From Shewanella sp. c952 (GTDB lineage Bacteria; Pseudomonadota; Gammaproteobacteria; Enterobacterales; Shewanellaceae), in contig NZ_BPEW01000027.1 in assembly GCF_019654975.1 (NCBI RefSeq), positions 1 to 59,157 of the forward strand: 59,157 nt of DNA. Reading direction: 5' to 3'. Each line of letters starts with the position of its first letter. Position 1 is the stretch's first letter. Shown in pieces: positions 44,044-53,728 of this stretch. The notes beneath the pieces are model-generated. The model searched no databases. It saw only the letters and a list, made by a program, of their open reading frames with translations, and was not told the DNA's origin. The position numbers were made by a program, and so were the translations under genes.

Positions 44044-46593
44044 TTGAAGTGGTTAAAACGTTTAGTTATTGCTTTCTTTAGCCTTGGGCTACTTGGCATT
44101 GGTGCTATTGTGGCAGCATATTTTTACGTGCTTCCTGAGCTACCCGATGTCACTACGCTTAAGACGGTAAAACTGCAAACACCACTGAGAATTTATAGTA
44201 GTGACGGTAAACTGATCTCCCAATTTGGTGAGAAGCGTCGAATTCCAGTCCAATATGAAGATGTACCCGAACAACTCATCAATGCGGTACTCGATACCGA
44301 AGATGCGCGCTTTTTCGAGCACAAAGGTATCGACCCTATCGGTATTATCCGCGCAGCCGTTATTTTGGTTACGACAGGCAAAAAGAGTCAGGGCGCAAGT
44401 ACCATCACCCAGCAAGTTGCCCGAGGTTTCTTTTTAACCCGAGACAAAACCTATATCCGTAAGACAAAAGAGATCTTTCTCGCCTTAAAAATTGAGAAAG
44501 CTCTCAATAAAGAGGAGATCTTAACTCTTTACCTTAACCGTTCTTTCCTTGGCAACCGTGCTTACGGTGTTGGCGCAGCGGCTCAAGTTTATTACGGTAA
44601 AGAGCTAAACGAACTGTCTCTTCCTGAAATGGCTATGATTGCAGGCTTACCGCAATCGCCCTCTGCGGCGAACCCCATTAGAAACTCAACCCGTGCCCTT
44701 AATCGTCGAAACTGGGTACTGAGCCGTATGCTTGAAAAACGCAACATCACTCAAGCGCAATATGATGAAGCCATTCAAGCACCGATTACTGCAAAGTACC
44801 ATGGTGCTGTCATCGATTTATATGCCCCGTATATTTCTGAGATGGCACGCGATTACTTAGTTGAAAAGTACGGTGAAGAGCAAGCATATACTGGCGGCTA
44901 CGACATCTACACTACCGTAGACTCTAAACTACAAATGGATGCGCAAAAAGCGTTACGCCATAACGTTTACGCTTATGACGAACGCCATGGCTACCGTGGA
45001 CGCACCAAGGTACTTTGGACCGATGTTCAGCCTGATAGTGAAGATATCAAAGCCAAATTAAAGCAAACGGGTTCATTTCAAGGAATGCATCCGGCGGCAG
45101 TGCTTAGCGTTGAAGAGCAAACAGCCAAGGTGATGACTGCTAAAGGCGATATATACGAACTTCCTTGGGATGGCATTAAGTGGGCACGTAAATTCATCAC
45201 TAATAAGCGACAGGGTAAAGCGCCTAAACTGGCTACTGAGGTATTAACTGCTGGCCAGCAAGTTTGGATCCGTAATAATGGCGAGATCTGGCAACTTAGC
45301 CAAGTTCCTTTGGTTGCCAGTGCGATTGTGTCGATAGATCCTCAAGATGGCGCAATTAGAAACCTTGTCGGCGGCTTTAGCTTTTATACCAGCCAATATA
45401 ACCGTGTAACACAGGCAAAACGTCAGCTAGGCTCTAACATCAAGCCGTTTATCTATAGCGCGGCATTAGAGAAAGGCTACACCCTATCAACGCTGATCAA
45501 CAACGCCCCAATTAATAAACCTGATACACGGCAAGGCACCGCTTGGCGCCCTAAAAACTCGCCAGATATCTATGGTGGCCCAACAAGGCTGCGTGTTGGC
45601 TTAGCTCAATCAATTAACGTCATGTCGGTTCGTGCCATGCGTTATAGCGGATTAGATGCAACCATCGCCCAACTAGTTAAGTTTGGCTTCGATCCAGCAG
45701 ACCTACCTCGTAATGAATCTATCGCGCTGGGCTCACCATCGGTCACCCCATTGCAAGTGGTCACCGCCTTTTCAACCTTCGCTAACGGTGGCTACTTGGT
45801 CGAACCCTACTTTATCGAAAGAGTCGAGTCAGCCAATGGCGATCTAATTGAAACAGCCAATCCAACACTTGCTTGCACACCTACCGAACCGGAGCAGCCG
45901 TTAGTCGATGACCCTTTTGCGGCTATGGCTAACGAGTTACAAAGTGATGCAACAGCAGCGATAGATGTCACGGTATCGACCGCAGAACAATGTGGCAATG
46001 AGGATTCACGTTTTGCGCCGAAAATTATTTCAGAGCAAACCGCATTCCTTATTACCGAGTCACTCAAAAGTGTTATTTGGGGGGGTGGCGATTGGAGTAA
46101 AGGTACCGGTTGGAATGGTACTGCATGGCGCGCAGCACGAGTAGTAAAACGCCGTGATATTGCCGGTAAAACCGGTACCACTAACGAATCTCGTGATACT
46201 TGGTTCAGTGGCTTTAACCCTAAACTTGCCACTACAGTTTGGGTTGGTTTCGATGACCATGGCCAAGAGCTCGGCCGCACTAGCTGGAATGCTAACGGCG
46301 CCAAAGATCAGATATCACTTGCTGAAGCTGGCGCAAAAACAGCAGGACCTGCTTGGAATGAGTTTATGAAGGATGCACTGGAAGGCACGCCAGTAGAACC
46401 GACCAAAACACCTGAGGGAATAGTATCTGCACGTATCGATTTAGCCACCGGCAAGTTGAGCCGTAAAACGGACTATACCACTCGATTTGAGTACTTCATT
46501 GCGGGTACTGAGCCGACAGAATATGCGACTGAGCAAGAGGAAGACAACAGCGATATCTTTATCGATAAGTCTGAAGAAGATCTGTTTCAGTAA
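44044..46593 (+). CDS. mrcA: Penicillin-binding protein 1A (bifunctional)
   Basis: An 849-residue inner-membrane enzyme that polymerises and cross-links peptidoglycan. One N-terminal membrane helix (about 7-28), a glycosyltransferase 51 domain (about 55-230; DTEDARFFEHKGID with catalytic Glu about 83, and QGASTITQQVAR), an OB-like insertion, and a transpeptidase domain with SNIK (Ser about 464), SIN (about 522) and KTGTT (about 706). The start is TTG at 44044; the only nearby ATG is out of frame. Its activator LpoA is encoded at 25625-27529. Confidence 0.96.
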   Translation: MKWLKRLVIAFFSLGLLGIGAIVAAYFYVLPELPDVTTLKTVKLQTPLRIYSSDGKLISQFGEKRRIPVQYEDVPEQLINAVLDTEDARFFEHKGIDPIGIIRAAVILVTTGKKSQGASTITQQVARGFFLTRDKTYIRKTKEIFLALKIEKALNKEEILTLYLNRSFLGNRAYGVGAAAQVYYGKELNELSLPEMAMIAGLPQSPSAANPIRNSTRALNRRNWVLSRMLEKRNITQAQYDEAIQAPITAKYHGAVIDLYAPYISEMARDYLVEKYGEEQAYTGGYDIYTTVDSKLQMDAQKALRHNVYAYDERHGYRGRTKVLWTDVQPDSEDIKAKLKQTGSFQGMHPAAVLSVEEQTAKVMTAKGDIYELPWDGIKWARKFITNKRQGKAPKLATEVLTAGQQVWIRNNGEIWQLSQVPLVASAIVSIDPQDGAIRNLVGGFSFYTSQYNRVTQAKRQLGSNIKPFIYSAALEKGYTLSTLINNAPINKPDTRQGTAWRPKNSPDIYGGPTRLRVGLAQSINVMSVRAMRYSGLDATIAQLVKFGFDPADLPRNESIALGSPSVTPLQVVTAFSTFANGGYLVEPYFIERVESANGDLIETANPTLACTPTEPEQPLVDDPFAAMANELQSDATAAIDVTVSTAEQCGNEDSRFAPKIISEQTAFLITESLKSVIWGGGDWSKGTGWNGTAWRAARVVKRRDIAGKTGTTNESRDTWFSGFNPKLATTVWVGFDDHGQELGRTSWNANGAKDQISLAEAGAKTAGPAWNEFMKDALEGTPVEPTKTPEGIVSARIDLATGKLSRKTDYTTRFEYFIAGTEPTEYATEQEEDNSDIFIDKSEEDLFQ

Positions 46594-46604
46594 TCAAGTC
46601 AATT

Positions 46605-46643
46605 AAAAAGGCGGCTATTTCTTTAGGAAATAGCCGCCTTTTT
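46605..46643. terminator. Strong bidirectional terminator between mrcA and argH
   Basis: A 17-bp perfect stem with five A on the left and five T on the right: AAAAAGGCGGCTATTTC pairs with GAAATAGCCGCCTTTTT across TTTAG. It serves both convergent genes. Confidence 0.92.
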
Positions 46644-46659
46644 GTTATATCACAATCAA

Positions 46660-48030
46660 TTAGTTATTGGCTTGTTTTCCCGCTAGTGCGGATTTAACTT
46701 GTGGTAACGATGTACCACCTAATGCTTCACGTTTAGCCAAGCAAGACTCAATAGTAAGACACTCATACACATCCGCTTCAATCATTGCGCTAAAGCTCTG
46801 CAGCTCTTCTAAAGGCAAATCTTCCAGTGGTGTTTGTTTCGCAATAGCGACAACAACGGCCTCTCCTACTACATGATGCGCTTCTCTAAACGGCATACCT
46901 TTAGCCACTAAGTAGTCAGCCAATTCAGTTGAGTTAGCATAGCCTTGCTGCGCAGCGCTTAATGTTCTTTCACGATTAACCTGCAAACCACTTAGCACTA
47001 ATGCAGCCATTTCTAGACAGATAGCCCAGCTATCCATGACATCGAACAGCCCCTCTTTATCCTCTTGCATATCTTTATTGTAAGCCAGAGGCAGTGCTTT
47101 CATTGTGGTTAGAATACCGATTAAGCTGCCATAAACCCGACCAGTCTTGCCCCTAATCAGCTCAAGTGCATCAGGATTCTTCTTTTGTGGCATCAGTGAT
47201 GAACCCGATGTCACTTCATCATCTAACTCGATGAAGCCCGCTTCACCACTATTAAAGAAGATAAGATCTTCAGCCATACGGCTTAAATGCATCATGCTAA
47301 TCGAAGCGTCACTACAGATCTCAACCACATGATCTCTGTCTGATACGGTATCTAAGCTGTTAAGCGTTGGCGATGCGAAGCCGAGCGAATGTGCAAGTTT
47401 TACTCTGTCCATTGGATAAGCGGTACCCGCTAGCGCACCGGTCCCTAAAGGACAAGTATCTGCACGTTTCAAGGCATCCTCTAAACGGCTGATATCACGT
47501 TCAAACATCTCCACATATGCAAGACACCAATGGCCGAATAAAACCGGCTGCGCTCTTTGCAAATGAGTATAACCAGGCATAACAGCATCGATTTCGCGCT
47601 CAGCAAGCTCGATAAGTGCAGCTCTTAGTTTAGCCAATAGTTCGAGTTGCTCTTGCCCCTCTTTTTTACACCAAAGTTTAAGATCGGTCGCCACCTGATC
47701 GTTACGCGAACGACCGGTATGTAGTTTCTTACCTAAATCACCCACTTTAGCGATAAGAGATTGCTCAACAAAGCTATGAATATCTTCTGCACCTGAAGCG
47801 ATAATCAACTCTGGGTTTTCTGCGGTTTCCGCTAACAGCTCGTTTAACGCAGCATGTAATTGGGTACACTCGTCAGTGGTTAATACCCCAACTTGAGTAA
47901 TAGCAGTTGCCCACGCAATCGAGCCGACAATATCTTGCTCAATGAGTCGGTAATCTACAGGCAATGAGTCGTTAAAAAGTTTGAACAGTGCGCTGCTCTC
48001 TTGGCTAAATCTGCCGCCCCATAATGCCAT
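46660..48030 (-). CDS. argH: Argininosuccinate lyase
   Basis: A 456-residue enzyme that splits argininosuccinate to arginine and fumarate. GSSLMPQKKNPD is the signature of the fumarase/aspartase superfamily; GRSRNDQVATD and MPGYTHLQRAQP are other active-site blocks. AGGAAG precedes the ATG. Last gene of argCBFGH. Confidence 0.97.
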   Translation of the reverse strand: MALWGGRFSQESSALFKLFNDSLPVDYRLIEQDIVGSIAWATAITQVGVLTTDECTQLHAALNELLAETAENPELIIASGAEDIHSFVEQSLIAKVGDLGKKLHTGRSRNDQVATDLKLWCKKEGQEQLELLAKLRAALIELAEREIDAVMPGYTHLQRAQPVLFGHWCLAYVEMFERDISRLEDALKRADTCPLGTGALAGTAYPMDRVKLAHSLGFASPTLNSLDTVSDRDHVVEICSDASISMMHLSRMAEDLIFFNSGEAGFIELDDEVTSGSSLMPQKKNPDALELIRGKTGRVYGSLIGILTTMKALPLAYNKDMQEDKEGLFDVMDSWAICLEMAALVLSGLQVNRERTLSAAQQGYANSTELADYLVAKGMPFREAHHVVGEAVVVAIAKQTPLEDLPLEELQSFSAMIEADVYECLTIESCLAKREALGGTSLPQVKSALAGKQANN

Positions 48031-48108
48031 GCTGGCTTCCTCTTAAATGCTGGGCGGACTAGTCGTCCGCCGTATAAATACTGAAATTAATGAGCTACTT
48101 TATTAACG

Positions 48109-49338
48109 TTACTTGTTGTGACCGTGTAATGCTCTGATGCGACTAGAAAGCGAATACAAACGGATAAAGCCTTCTGCATCTTTCTGGTTATAAACATCAT
48201 CAGCGCCGAAAGTGGCAAACTCTTCAGAATATAAGCTGTTAGGTGAACGTTTTTTCACCGCGTTCGCTTGGCCTTTATAAAGCTTAATGACGACTTCACC
48301 ATTAACCAGATCAGCAAGTGGTTTTGAAGCGCCTAGTAGTGACTCACAAAGCGGCGTGAACCAACGGCCATCATAAACAAGGTGTGCCATTTGAGCGCCA
48401 ACTTGCTCACGCCAATCTCGGCTAGTTTTATCAAGTACCAACTCTTCAATTGCCCGCAGTGCAGCAAACATCACAGTGCCACCAGGGGTCTCGTAGCAGC
48501 CACGCGACTTCATGCCTACCAGTCTGTTTTCAGTGATATCAATTCTGCCGACGCCATGTGCGCCAGCAATCTCATTGAGTAACATCAGCGCCTTGTATGG
48601 CGATAGCGCTTCACCATTTACTTTGGTGATCTTGCCTTGCTCTAGCTCTAGTGCCACGTACTCAGGTGCATTCGGCGCATCTTCTGGTGCAACGGTCATG
48701 GTCCACACGCCTTGAGTCGGCTCGTTCCATGGATCTTCTAGCTCACCACCTTCATGGGAGATATGCCAAGCATTGGCATCACGGCTATAAATCTTAGTTG
48801 CTGAAGCGGTAGTTTCAATATTACGCACAGCAAGGTAATCAAGCAGATCTTCACGGCTGACCATTTCCCATTCACGCCAAGGTGCTATCACCTTAAGATC
48901 GGGGGCTAACGCCGCAAAACAACCTTCGAAACGCACTTGGTCATTCCCTTTACCTGTACAGCCATGACACACGGCATCTGCGCCAACTTTACGGGCAACT
49001 TCTACTTGAGCTTTAGCGATTATAGGTCTCGCCATTGAGGTTCCTAGCAGGTATGTGCCCTCATATATTGCGCCAGTTGCTATCGTTGGGTAGATATAGT
49101 CAGCCACCAGCTCTTCTTTCAAGTCGACGATGTAACACTCTGATGCACCGGATGCGATAGCCTTTTCATGCAGCCCTTCTAGTTCTTCAGCACCTTGACC
49201 AACATCGGCACAAAAAGCGACGATTTCACAATCATCGTAGGTTTCTTTAAGCCAAGGGATAATGGCTGATGTATCAAGGCCGCCGGAGTAAGCAAGCACT
49301 ACCTTTTTCACATCTGTTTTCTTTAATTCTGCTGACAT
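48109..49338 (-). CDS. argG: Argininosuccinate synthase
   Basis: A 409-residue ATP-dependent enzyme that joins citrulline and aspartate. AYSGGLDTSAIIPWL near residue 18 is the pyrophosphatase-type P-loop; CHGCTGKGNDQVRFE and GRIDITENRLVGMKSRGCYE are conserved. AGGA lies eight bases before the ATG. Confidence 0.97.
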   Translation of the reverse strand: MSAELKKTDVKKVVLAYSGGLDTSAIIPWLKETYDDCEIVAFCADVGQGAEELEGLHEKAIASGASECYIVDLKEELVADYIYPTIATGAIYEGTYLLGTSMARPIIAKAQVEVARKVGADAVCHGCTGKGNDQVRFEGCFAALAPDLKVIAPWREWEMVSREDLLDYLAVRNIETTASATKIYSRDANAWHISHEGGELEDPWNEPTQGVWTMTVAPEDAPNAPEYVALELEQGKITKVNGEALSPYKALMLLNEIAGAHGVGRIDITENRLVGMKSRGCYETPGGTVMFAALRAIEELVLDKTSRDWREQVGAQMAHLVYDGRWFTPLCESLLGASKPLADLVNGEVVIKLYKGQANAVKKRSPNSLYSEEFATFGADDVYNQKDAEGFIRLYSLSSRIRALHGHNK

Positions 49339-49394
49339 TTTTAATTCCTACTACATTATTTCTGGTTCAGTTCGTCTGCACGAACCAATACAAA

Positions 49395-50303
49395 TTATTG
49401 ACTAAATAGAGTGACAAGCACGGCGTTTTGCGCATGCATGCGATTCTCTGCTTGCTGCAGAATAAGTGAGCCTTCGCCATCTACAATCTCTGCTGTTGCT
49501 TCAACTTCTCTATAGGCTGGCAAGCAATGCATAAAGTGCTTAGCACCTGCACTTGCCATCAGTTCTGCATTGACTTGATAAGGCTTGAACTTGGCTTCAA
49601 TCTCTTCCATTGATGCGCTATCACCCATCGAAATCCAGGTATCTGTATAGATAGCATCATGATCGGCTATCGCGCCGATATCGGAACTAAGTACTAATGT
49701 ACCGCCATGTTTTGCTGCTAATGCTTGGGCTTCACACACAACGTTACCATCAGGGAAATGACCAGGAGGGCACAACACGGTGAGATGTGCACCTAAAATT
49801 GCCGCGCCGAACATCAATGAGTGGGTCACGTTATTGCCATCGCCCACGTAGGCAAGCTTTACCTTACTCACGTCATCATACTGCTCAGACAGAGTTAAGA
49901 AATCAGCTAAGCCCTGACAAGGATGATAAAGATCAGACAATGCATTTATCACAGGTACTGAGCCATGCTCTGCTAACTGCTCAATGGTTGAATGCAAGAA
50001 AGTCCGCGCTACGATGGCATCAGCCCAACAAGAGATATTGGCGGCAAAATCAGATACAGGTTCACGCTTGCCTAATGCCCCATTTTGCTGATCAAGATAT
50101 AAACAGTGTCCACCCAACTTATTGATACCAATATCAAAGCTAACACGAGTTCTTAGTGAAGGCTTTTCAAATAGCATCACTACACTTTTACCATCGAGTG
50201 CTTTTCTGTAATCCGCCGGATTTGCTTTGATATTTTTTGCTAGCGCTAGCAAGTCTAAAAGCTGCTGTTGCGATAGATCTTTAATTGATAATAGATGCTT
50301 CAT
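49395..50303 (-). CDS. argF: Ornithine carbamoyltransferase
   Basis: A 302-residue enzyme that makes citrulline from ornithine and carbamoyl phosphate. Carbamoyl-phosphate binding uses EKPSLRTRVSF (the variant with SLRTR instead of STRTR), HPCQGLADFLT is conserved, and MHCLPAYREVE holds the catalytic Cys. GGGAG precedes the ATG at seven bases. Confidence 0.95.
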   Translation of the reverse strand: MKHLLSIKDLSQQQLLDLLALAKNIKANPADYRKALDGKSVVMLFEKPSLRTRVSFDIGINKLGGHCLYLDQQNGALGKREPVSDFAANISCWADAIVARTFLHSTIEQLAEHGSVPVINALSDLYHPCQGLADFLTLSEQYDDVSKVKLAYVGDGNNVTHSLMFGAAILGAHLTVLCPPGHFPDGNVVCEAQALAAKHGGTLVLSSDIGAIADHDAIYTDTWISMGDSASMEEIEAKFKPYQVNAELMASAGAKHFMHCLPAYREVEATAEIVDGEGSLILQQAENRMHAQNAVLVTLFSQ

Positions 50304-50314
50304 GAAACCGCTCC

Positions 50315-51127
50315 CTAAGGTTGAATCTGAGTACCAACGGCTTCACCGTTGCTTAATGCAATAAGTTGTTCAGCATGGCGCCAAGATGCGATTTGAACGG
50401 CTTGCCCCATCGATTCCGCAACTTCAAGAGCAGCTTCGACCTTAACTTTCATGCCTTTTTCAATCACACCAATCTTAGTCAATTCGTTAATTTCGGCACG
50501 ATTCAAGCTGCTGATCAGTTGTCCTTTACCATCCAGCACACCTGAAACATCAGACAACAACACAAGATTACCGCCAACAAGCTTTGCAAGTGCGGTAGCG
50601 GCTTGATCCGCATTAACATTCAGCATTTCGCCTTGGATACTGATGGCTATGGAGCTCACAATAGGCATCCAACCTTTAGCTAATACAAACTCTAGGTAAC
50701 TGGCATCATTTGGCTCAACCTCTCCCACAAATCCAAGCTGAGGGTCTTTAATGTTTGCTGTCATCATATCGGCATCAGCAAGACTCATACCTAAACAGGT
50801 GATACCGGCTTTGATTGCAGCAGCCTGCAGAATTTTATTCGAGGTACCAGCGAGTGCGCCGACGATGACAGGTACCTGCTCTGCTGGTGTCACTCTTAGC
50901 CCATCTAGTTTCTGCGTGACCATGTTATTTGCTTTTAGCTGCTCATCCACCAAACAGCCACCACCATGCACCATAATGAGTGGCTGACCATTGGCGATAA
51001 TTTTTGCCGCAGTTTCCATTAAACGCGCCATGCCCATTTCACACTGTAACAGTGCTCCACCGACTTTCAGTACCATGACAGGTTTAGTATTAGACTTGGT
51101 ATTCAGTTCTGTATTTAATGTTGCCAT
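50315..51127 (-). CDS. argB: Acetylglutamate kinase
   Basis: A 270-residue amino-acid kinase that phosphorylates N-acetylglutamate. VLKVGGALLQ and VHGGGCLVDEQL form the nucleotide- and substrate-binding loops; LNVNADQAATALAKLV and LLSDVSGVLDGKGQ are conserved. I place the start at the ATG at 51127 with TGGA upstream; a TTG at 51139 is possible but would overlap no signal. It follows argC by 17 bases. Confidence 0.94.
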   Translation of the reverse strand: MATLNTELNTKSNTKPVMVLKVGGALLQCEMGMARLMETAAKIIANGQPLIMVHGGGCLVDEQLKANNMVTQKLDGLRVTPAEQVPVIVGALAGTSNKILQAAAIKAGITCLGMSLADADMMTANIKDPQLGFVGEVEPNDASYLEFVLAKGWMPIVSSIAISIQGEMLNVNADQAATALAKLVGGNLVLLSDVSGVLDGKGQLISSLNRAEINELTKIGVIEKGMKVKVEAALEVAESMGQAVQIASWRHAEQLIALSNGEAVGTQIQP

Positions 51128-51144
51128 TTTAGTATCCAAAGCCG

Positions 51145-52134
51145 TTATTTTAACAATTCGTTAAAATGAATCTTTATGCATTGCAAGGCTTGACTCGCAG
51201 CGCCCTTCATTAAGTTGTCAATTGCGCTTGTGACCACGAGATAATTTGTTTCTGGGTCAAACTTCCAACCGATAAGACAGTTAGGGGTTTGCACCACATC
51301 ATCAACTTTAGGAAATTGATTCTGTTTTACTGTTACAAGTGGCGCATTGTCATAACACTGATAAGCCGCTTCAATATCTTTAGCCGTGGTACCTTGAGCT
51401 AATTGCACCGTAATAGTGGCAAGTATGCCGCGTTTAAAATTGCCCAAATGAGGAGTAAAGATAACTTCTTGGCCTAGCTGGGTAGCAATTTCAGGTTGAT
51501 GCCTATGCCCAAGTACGCCGTATGGCGTTAAGCTCACCTCACAAAAACTAGTATGCAGTTGCGCTTTTCTACCCGCCCCTGTCACACCGCTCACGGCGTT
51601 TATTACCGGCATGACATCAGTCAGCATATTAGCGAGCGGCTTAAGTGCTGTTAGTGATGCAGTTGGGTAGCAACCAGGTACCGCGATCATCTTACTGGTT
51701 GCTATTTTGTCTGCATTCCATTCCGCTAGGCCATAGACAGCATCAGCAAGCACTTGCGGATATTCATGAGTAAAACCATACCACTTAGGATATTTATCTA
51801 ATGCTTCAAAGCGATAAGCGCCACTTAAGTCAAACACCGCTAGACCTTGCTGATAAAACCAAGCTGCTAGGTGTAAGCTCACTACATGGTCAGTCGCTAA
51901 CACGACTGCGTCAGCCTGCTCAACAATTGCTGCTTTAGCATCATCGTTTAGTGGGCTTAAACAAAGATTAATATGGCTGTATGTAGGGTACAGCTCAGCA
52001 AGTGCTTTCCCTTTATCTAGGCTATTTTCAGAAACATAAAGGCCTTGAATGGTTAAGTCCATTTCAGCATTTATGAGAGAAGTGATCTGCGCACCGGTAT
52101 AACCGCTAGCGCCAATAATGGCTATATTTTTCAT
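51145..52134 (-). CDS. argC: N-acetyl-gamma-glutamyl-phosphate reductase
   Basis: A 329-residue NADPH-dependent reductase. IIGASGYTGAQ at the N-terminus is the nucleotide loop, and AVPGCYPTASL holds the catalytic Cys; GHRHQPEIA and HLGNFKRGILATI are conserved. First gene of the minus-strand arginine operon and divergent from argE. Confidence 0.96.
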   Translation of the reverse strand: MKNIAIIGASGYTGAQITSLINAEMDLTIQGLYVSENSLDKGKALAELYPTYSHINLCLSPLNDDAKAAIVEQADAVVLATDHVVSLHLAAWFYQQGLAVFDLSGAYRFEALDKYPKWYGFTHEYPQVLADAVYGLAEWNADKIATSKMIAVPGCYPTASLTALKPLANMLTDVMPVINAVSGVTGAGRKAQLHTSFCEVSLTPYGVLGHRHQPEIATQLGQEVIFTPHLGNFKRGILATITVQLAQGTTAKDIEAAYQCYDNAPLVTVKQNQFPKVDDVVQTPNCLIGWKFDPETNYLVVTSAIDNLMKGAASQALQCIKIHFNELLK

Positions 52135-52382
52135 AGTCTATGACTTTAAAACCTTTATCTTGAATTTAGATGACAAAACGAAAAAAAGAATGGGCACAAC
52201 TTAAGCCCTGGCTGAACACCATTAAAGACAAGTTTATCGTCGCAGGAATTGGGTAGGATTGACCTTAATATTTAATAATTGAACTAGGTTAAACATATAT
52301 ACTCTCATTTAAAGGCCATCAAAATATGGTACTTATCTTAGCTGTTTGATAGACTAACACACAAAATTAATTATGCAATATA

Positions 52383-52400
52383 TTTGAATATATATTTAGG
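52383..52400. promoter_or_regulatory. Candidate ArgR box between argC and argE
   Basis: TTTGAATATATATTTAGG matches the ArgR operator core TGAAT-N4-ATTCA at nine of ten bases. It lies ten bases before the argE ATG. A weaker half-matching box (around 52362-52379) is one ArgR spacing (21 bp centre to centre) upstream. Paired boxes in this divergent region would control both directions. Confidence 0.5.
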
Positions 52401-52409
52401 TGTTTTTTA

Positions 52410-53561
52410 ATGACTACACTACCGACTTTAAAAAGCAGCTTCACCCAGCTAATCGGCTCACCATCGATCAGCGCTTTAGAAGCTCAGCACGACATGAGTA
52501 ATAAGGCCGTTATTGCACTACTGCATAATTGGTTTACAGATCTAGGCATGAACTGCCAAACACATGTTGTCGCGAACACCCGTGATAAACACAACTTTGT
52601 CGCCTCATATGGTAGCGGCCAAGGGGGACTGTTATTGGCAGGTCATACCGACACGGTGCCATTTGATGAGGGGCGTTGGAGTCAAGACCCTTTTCAACTG
52701 GTTGAGAAAAATGACCGCTGGTATGGTTTAGGCACCTGTGACATGAAAGGTTTTTTTGCTTTAGTGCTAGAAGCATTAAAAGAGCTGCCAATGGACAAGT
52801 TCAAGCGACCTTTGCATATATTGGCCAGCGCAGATGAAGAAACCACCATGAATGGTGCAAAAGCATTTGCTGCTGCCAAATCAATCAGCCCTGATTACGC
52901 CATTATTGGTGAGCCCACCAGCCTAAAGCCCGTTTATATGCATAAAGGACATTTTACTCAAGGCATAAGGGTAACAGGTCGAAGTGGTCACTCGTCAGAT
53001 CCCGCTAAAGGGCTCAATGCCATTGAGATAATGCATATAGTCACCAGTCAGCTGCTTAAGCTTAAGCAGCATTTAGCCGAAAACTACCGTGAAGATGCTT
53101 TTAGTGTGCCATACCCTACCATGAACTTTGGCCATATCCACGGTGGCGATGCGGCTAATAGGATATGTGGTTGCTGCGATCTACATATCGACCTTAGGCC
53201 AATCCCAGGTCTAGGCCTAGAAGAGTTAGAGCTGATGGTGGCAAATTACCTAGAACCGGTTTCTAGCCAATATCCCGGCTGTATCAGTGTCGCACCTTTG
53301 TACCCAGGCTCGGAGCCCTTTGCCGATGATAAAGACAGTAGTTGGAGCAGGTTAGTGGCACAGCTTTCACAGAGTGAACCACAAGTGGTCAACTACGCCA
53401 CTGAAGCTCCCTATATTAGTCAGCTAGGTTGTCAAACATTGGTGCTGGGGCCTGGAAGCATTGAACAAGCTCACCAACCCGATGAGTTTCTCGATCTGCA
53501 CTACCTAGACAAAACAAAGAAGCTATTAAAAGAACTGATTTATCATGCTTGTATAAAATAA
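52410..53561 (+). CDS. argE: Acetylornithine deacetylase
   Basis: A 383-residue metallopeptidase-like (M20) hydrolase that releases ornithine from N-acetylornithine. LAGHTDTVPFDEGRW and GTCDMKGFFALVLEAL supply metal ligands, SADEETTMNGAK the catalytic Glu, and IGEPTSLKPV the second-metal segment. Divergent from argC, as in enterobacteria. Confidence 0.96.
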   Translation: MTTLPTLKSSFTQLIGSPSISALEAQHDMSNKAVIALLHNWFTDLGMNCQTHVVANTRDKHNFVASYGSGQGGLLLAGHTDTVPFDEGRWSQDPFQLVEKNDRWYGLGTCDMKGFFALVLEALKELPMDKFKRPLHILASADEETTMNGAKAFAAAKSISPDYAIIGEPTSLKPVYMHKGHFTQGIRVTGRSGHSSDPAKGLNAIEIMHIVTSQLLKLKQHLAENYREDAFSVPYPTMNFGHIHGGDAANRICGCCDLHIDLRPIPGLGLEELELMVANYLEPVSSQYPGCISVAPLYPGSEPFADDKDSSWSRLVAQLSQSEPQVVNYATEAPYISQLGCQTLVLGPGSIEQAHQPDEFLDLHYLDKTKKLLKELIYHACIK

Positions 53562-53728
53562 TTCACCTTGTCAGATTAGATATTCAGTGCAAAGTCATTC
53601 TAAGCGCCATAATTAGTATGGTTAAAGTGAGGTAGAGCACATTCAGACACGGTAATCCGAACTAGATCATTGCCTAGAGTGCTGTCGCTAGGTATTGTGA
53701 TCGATTAGCTTACAGATATGGAGCACGT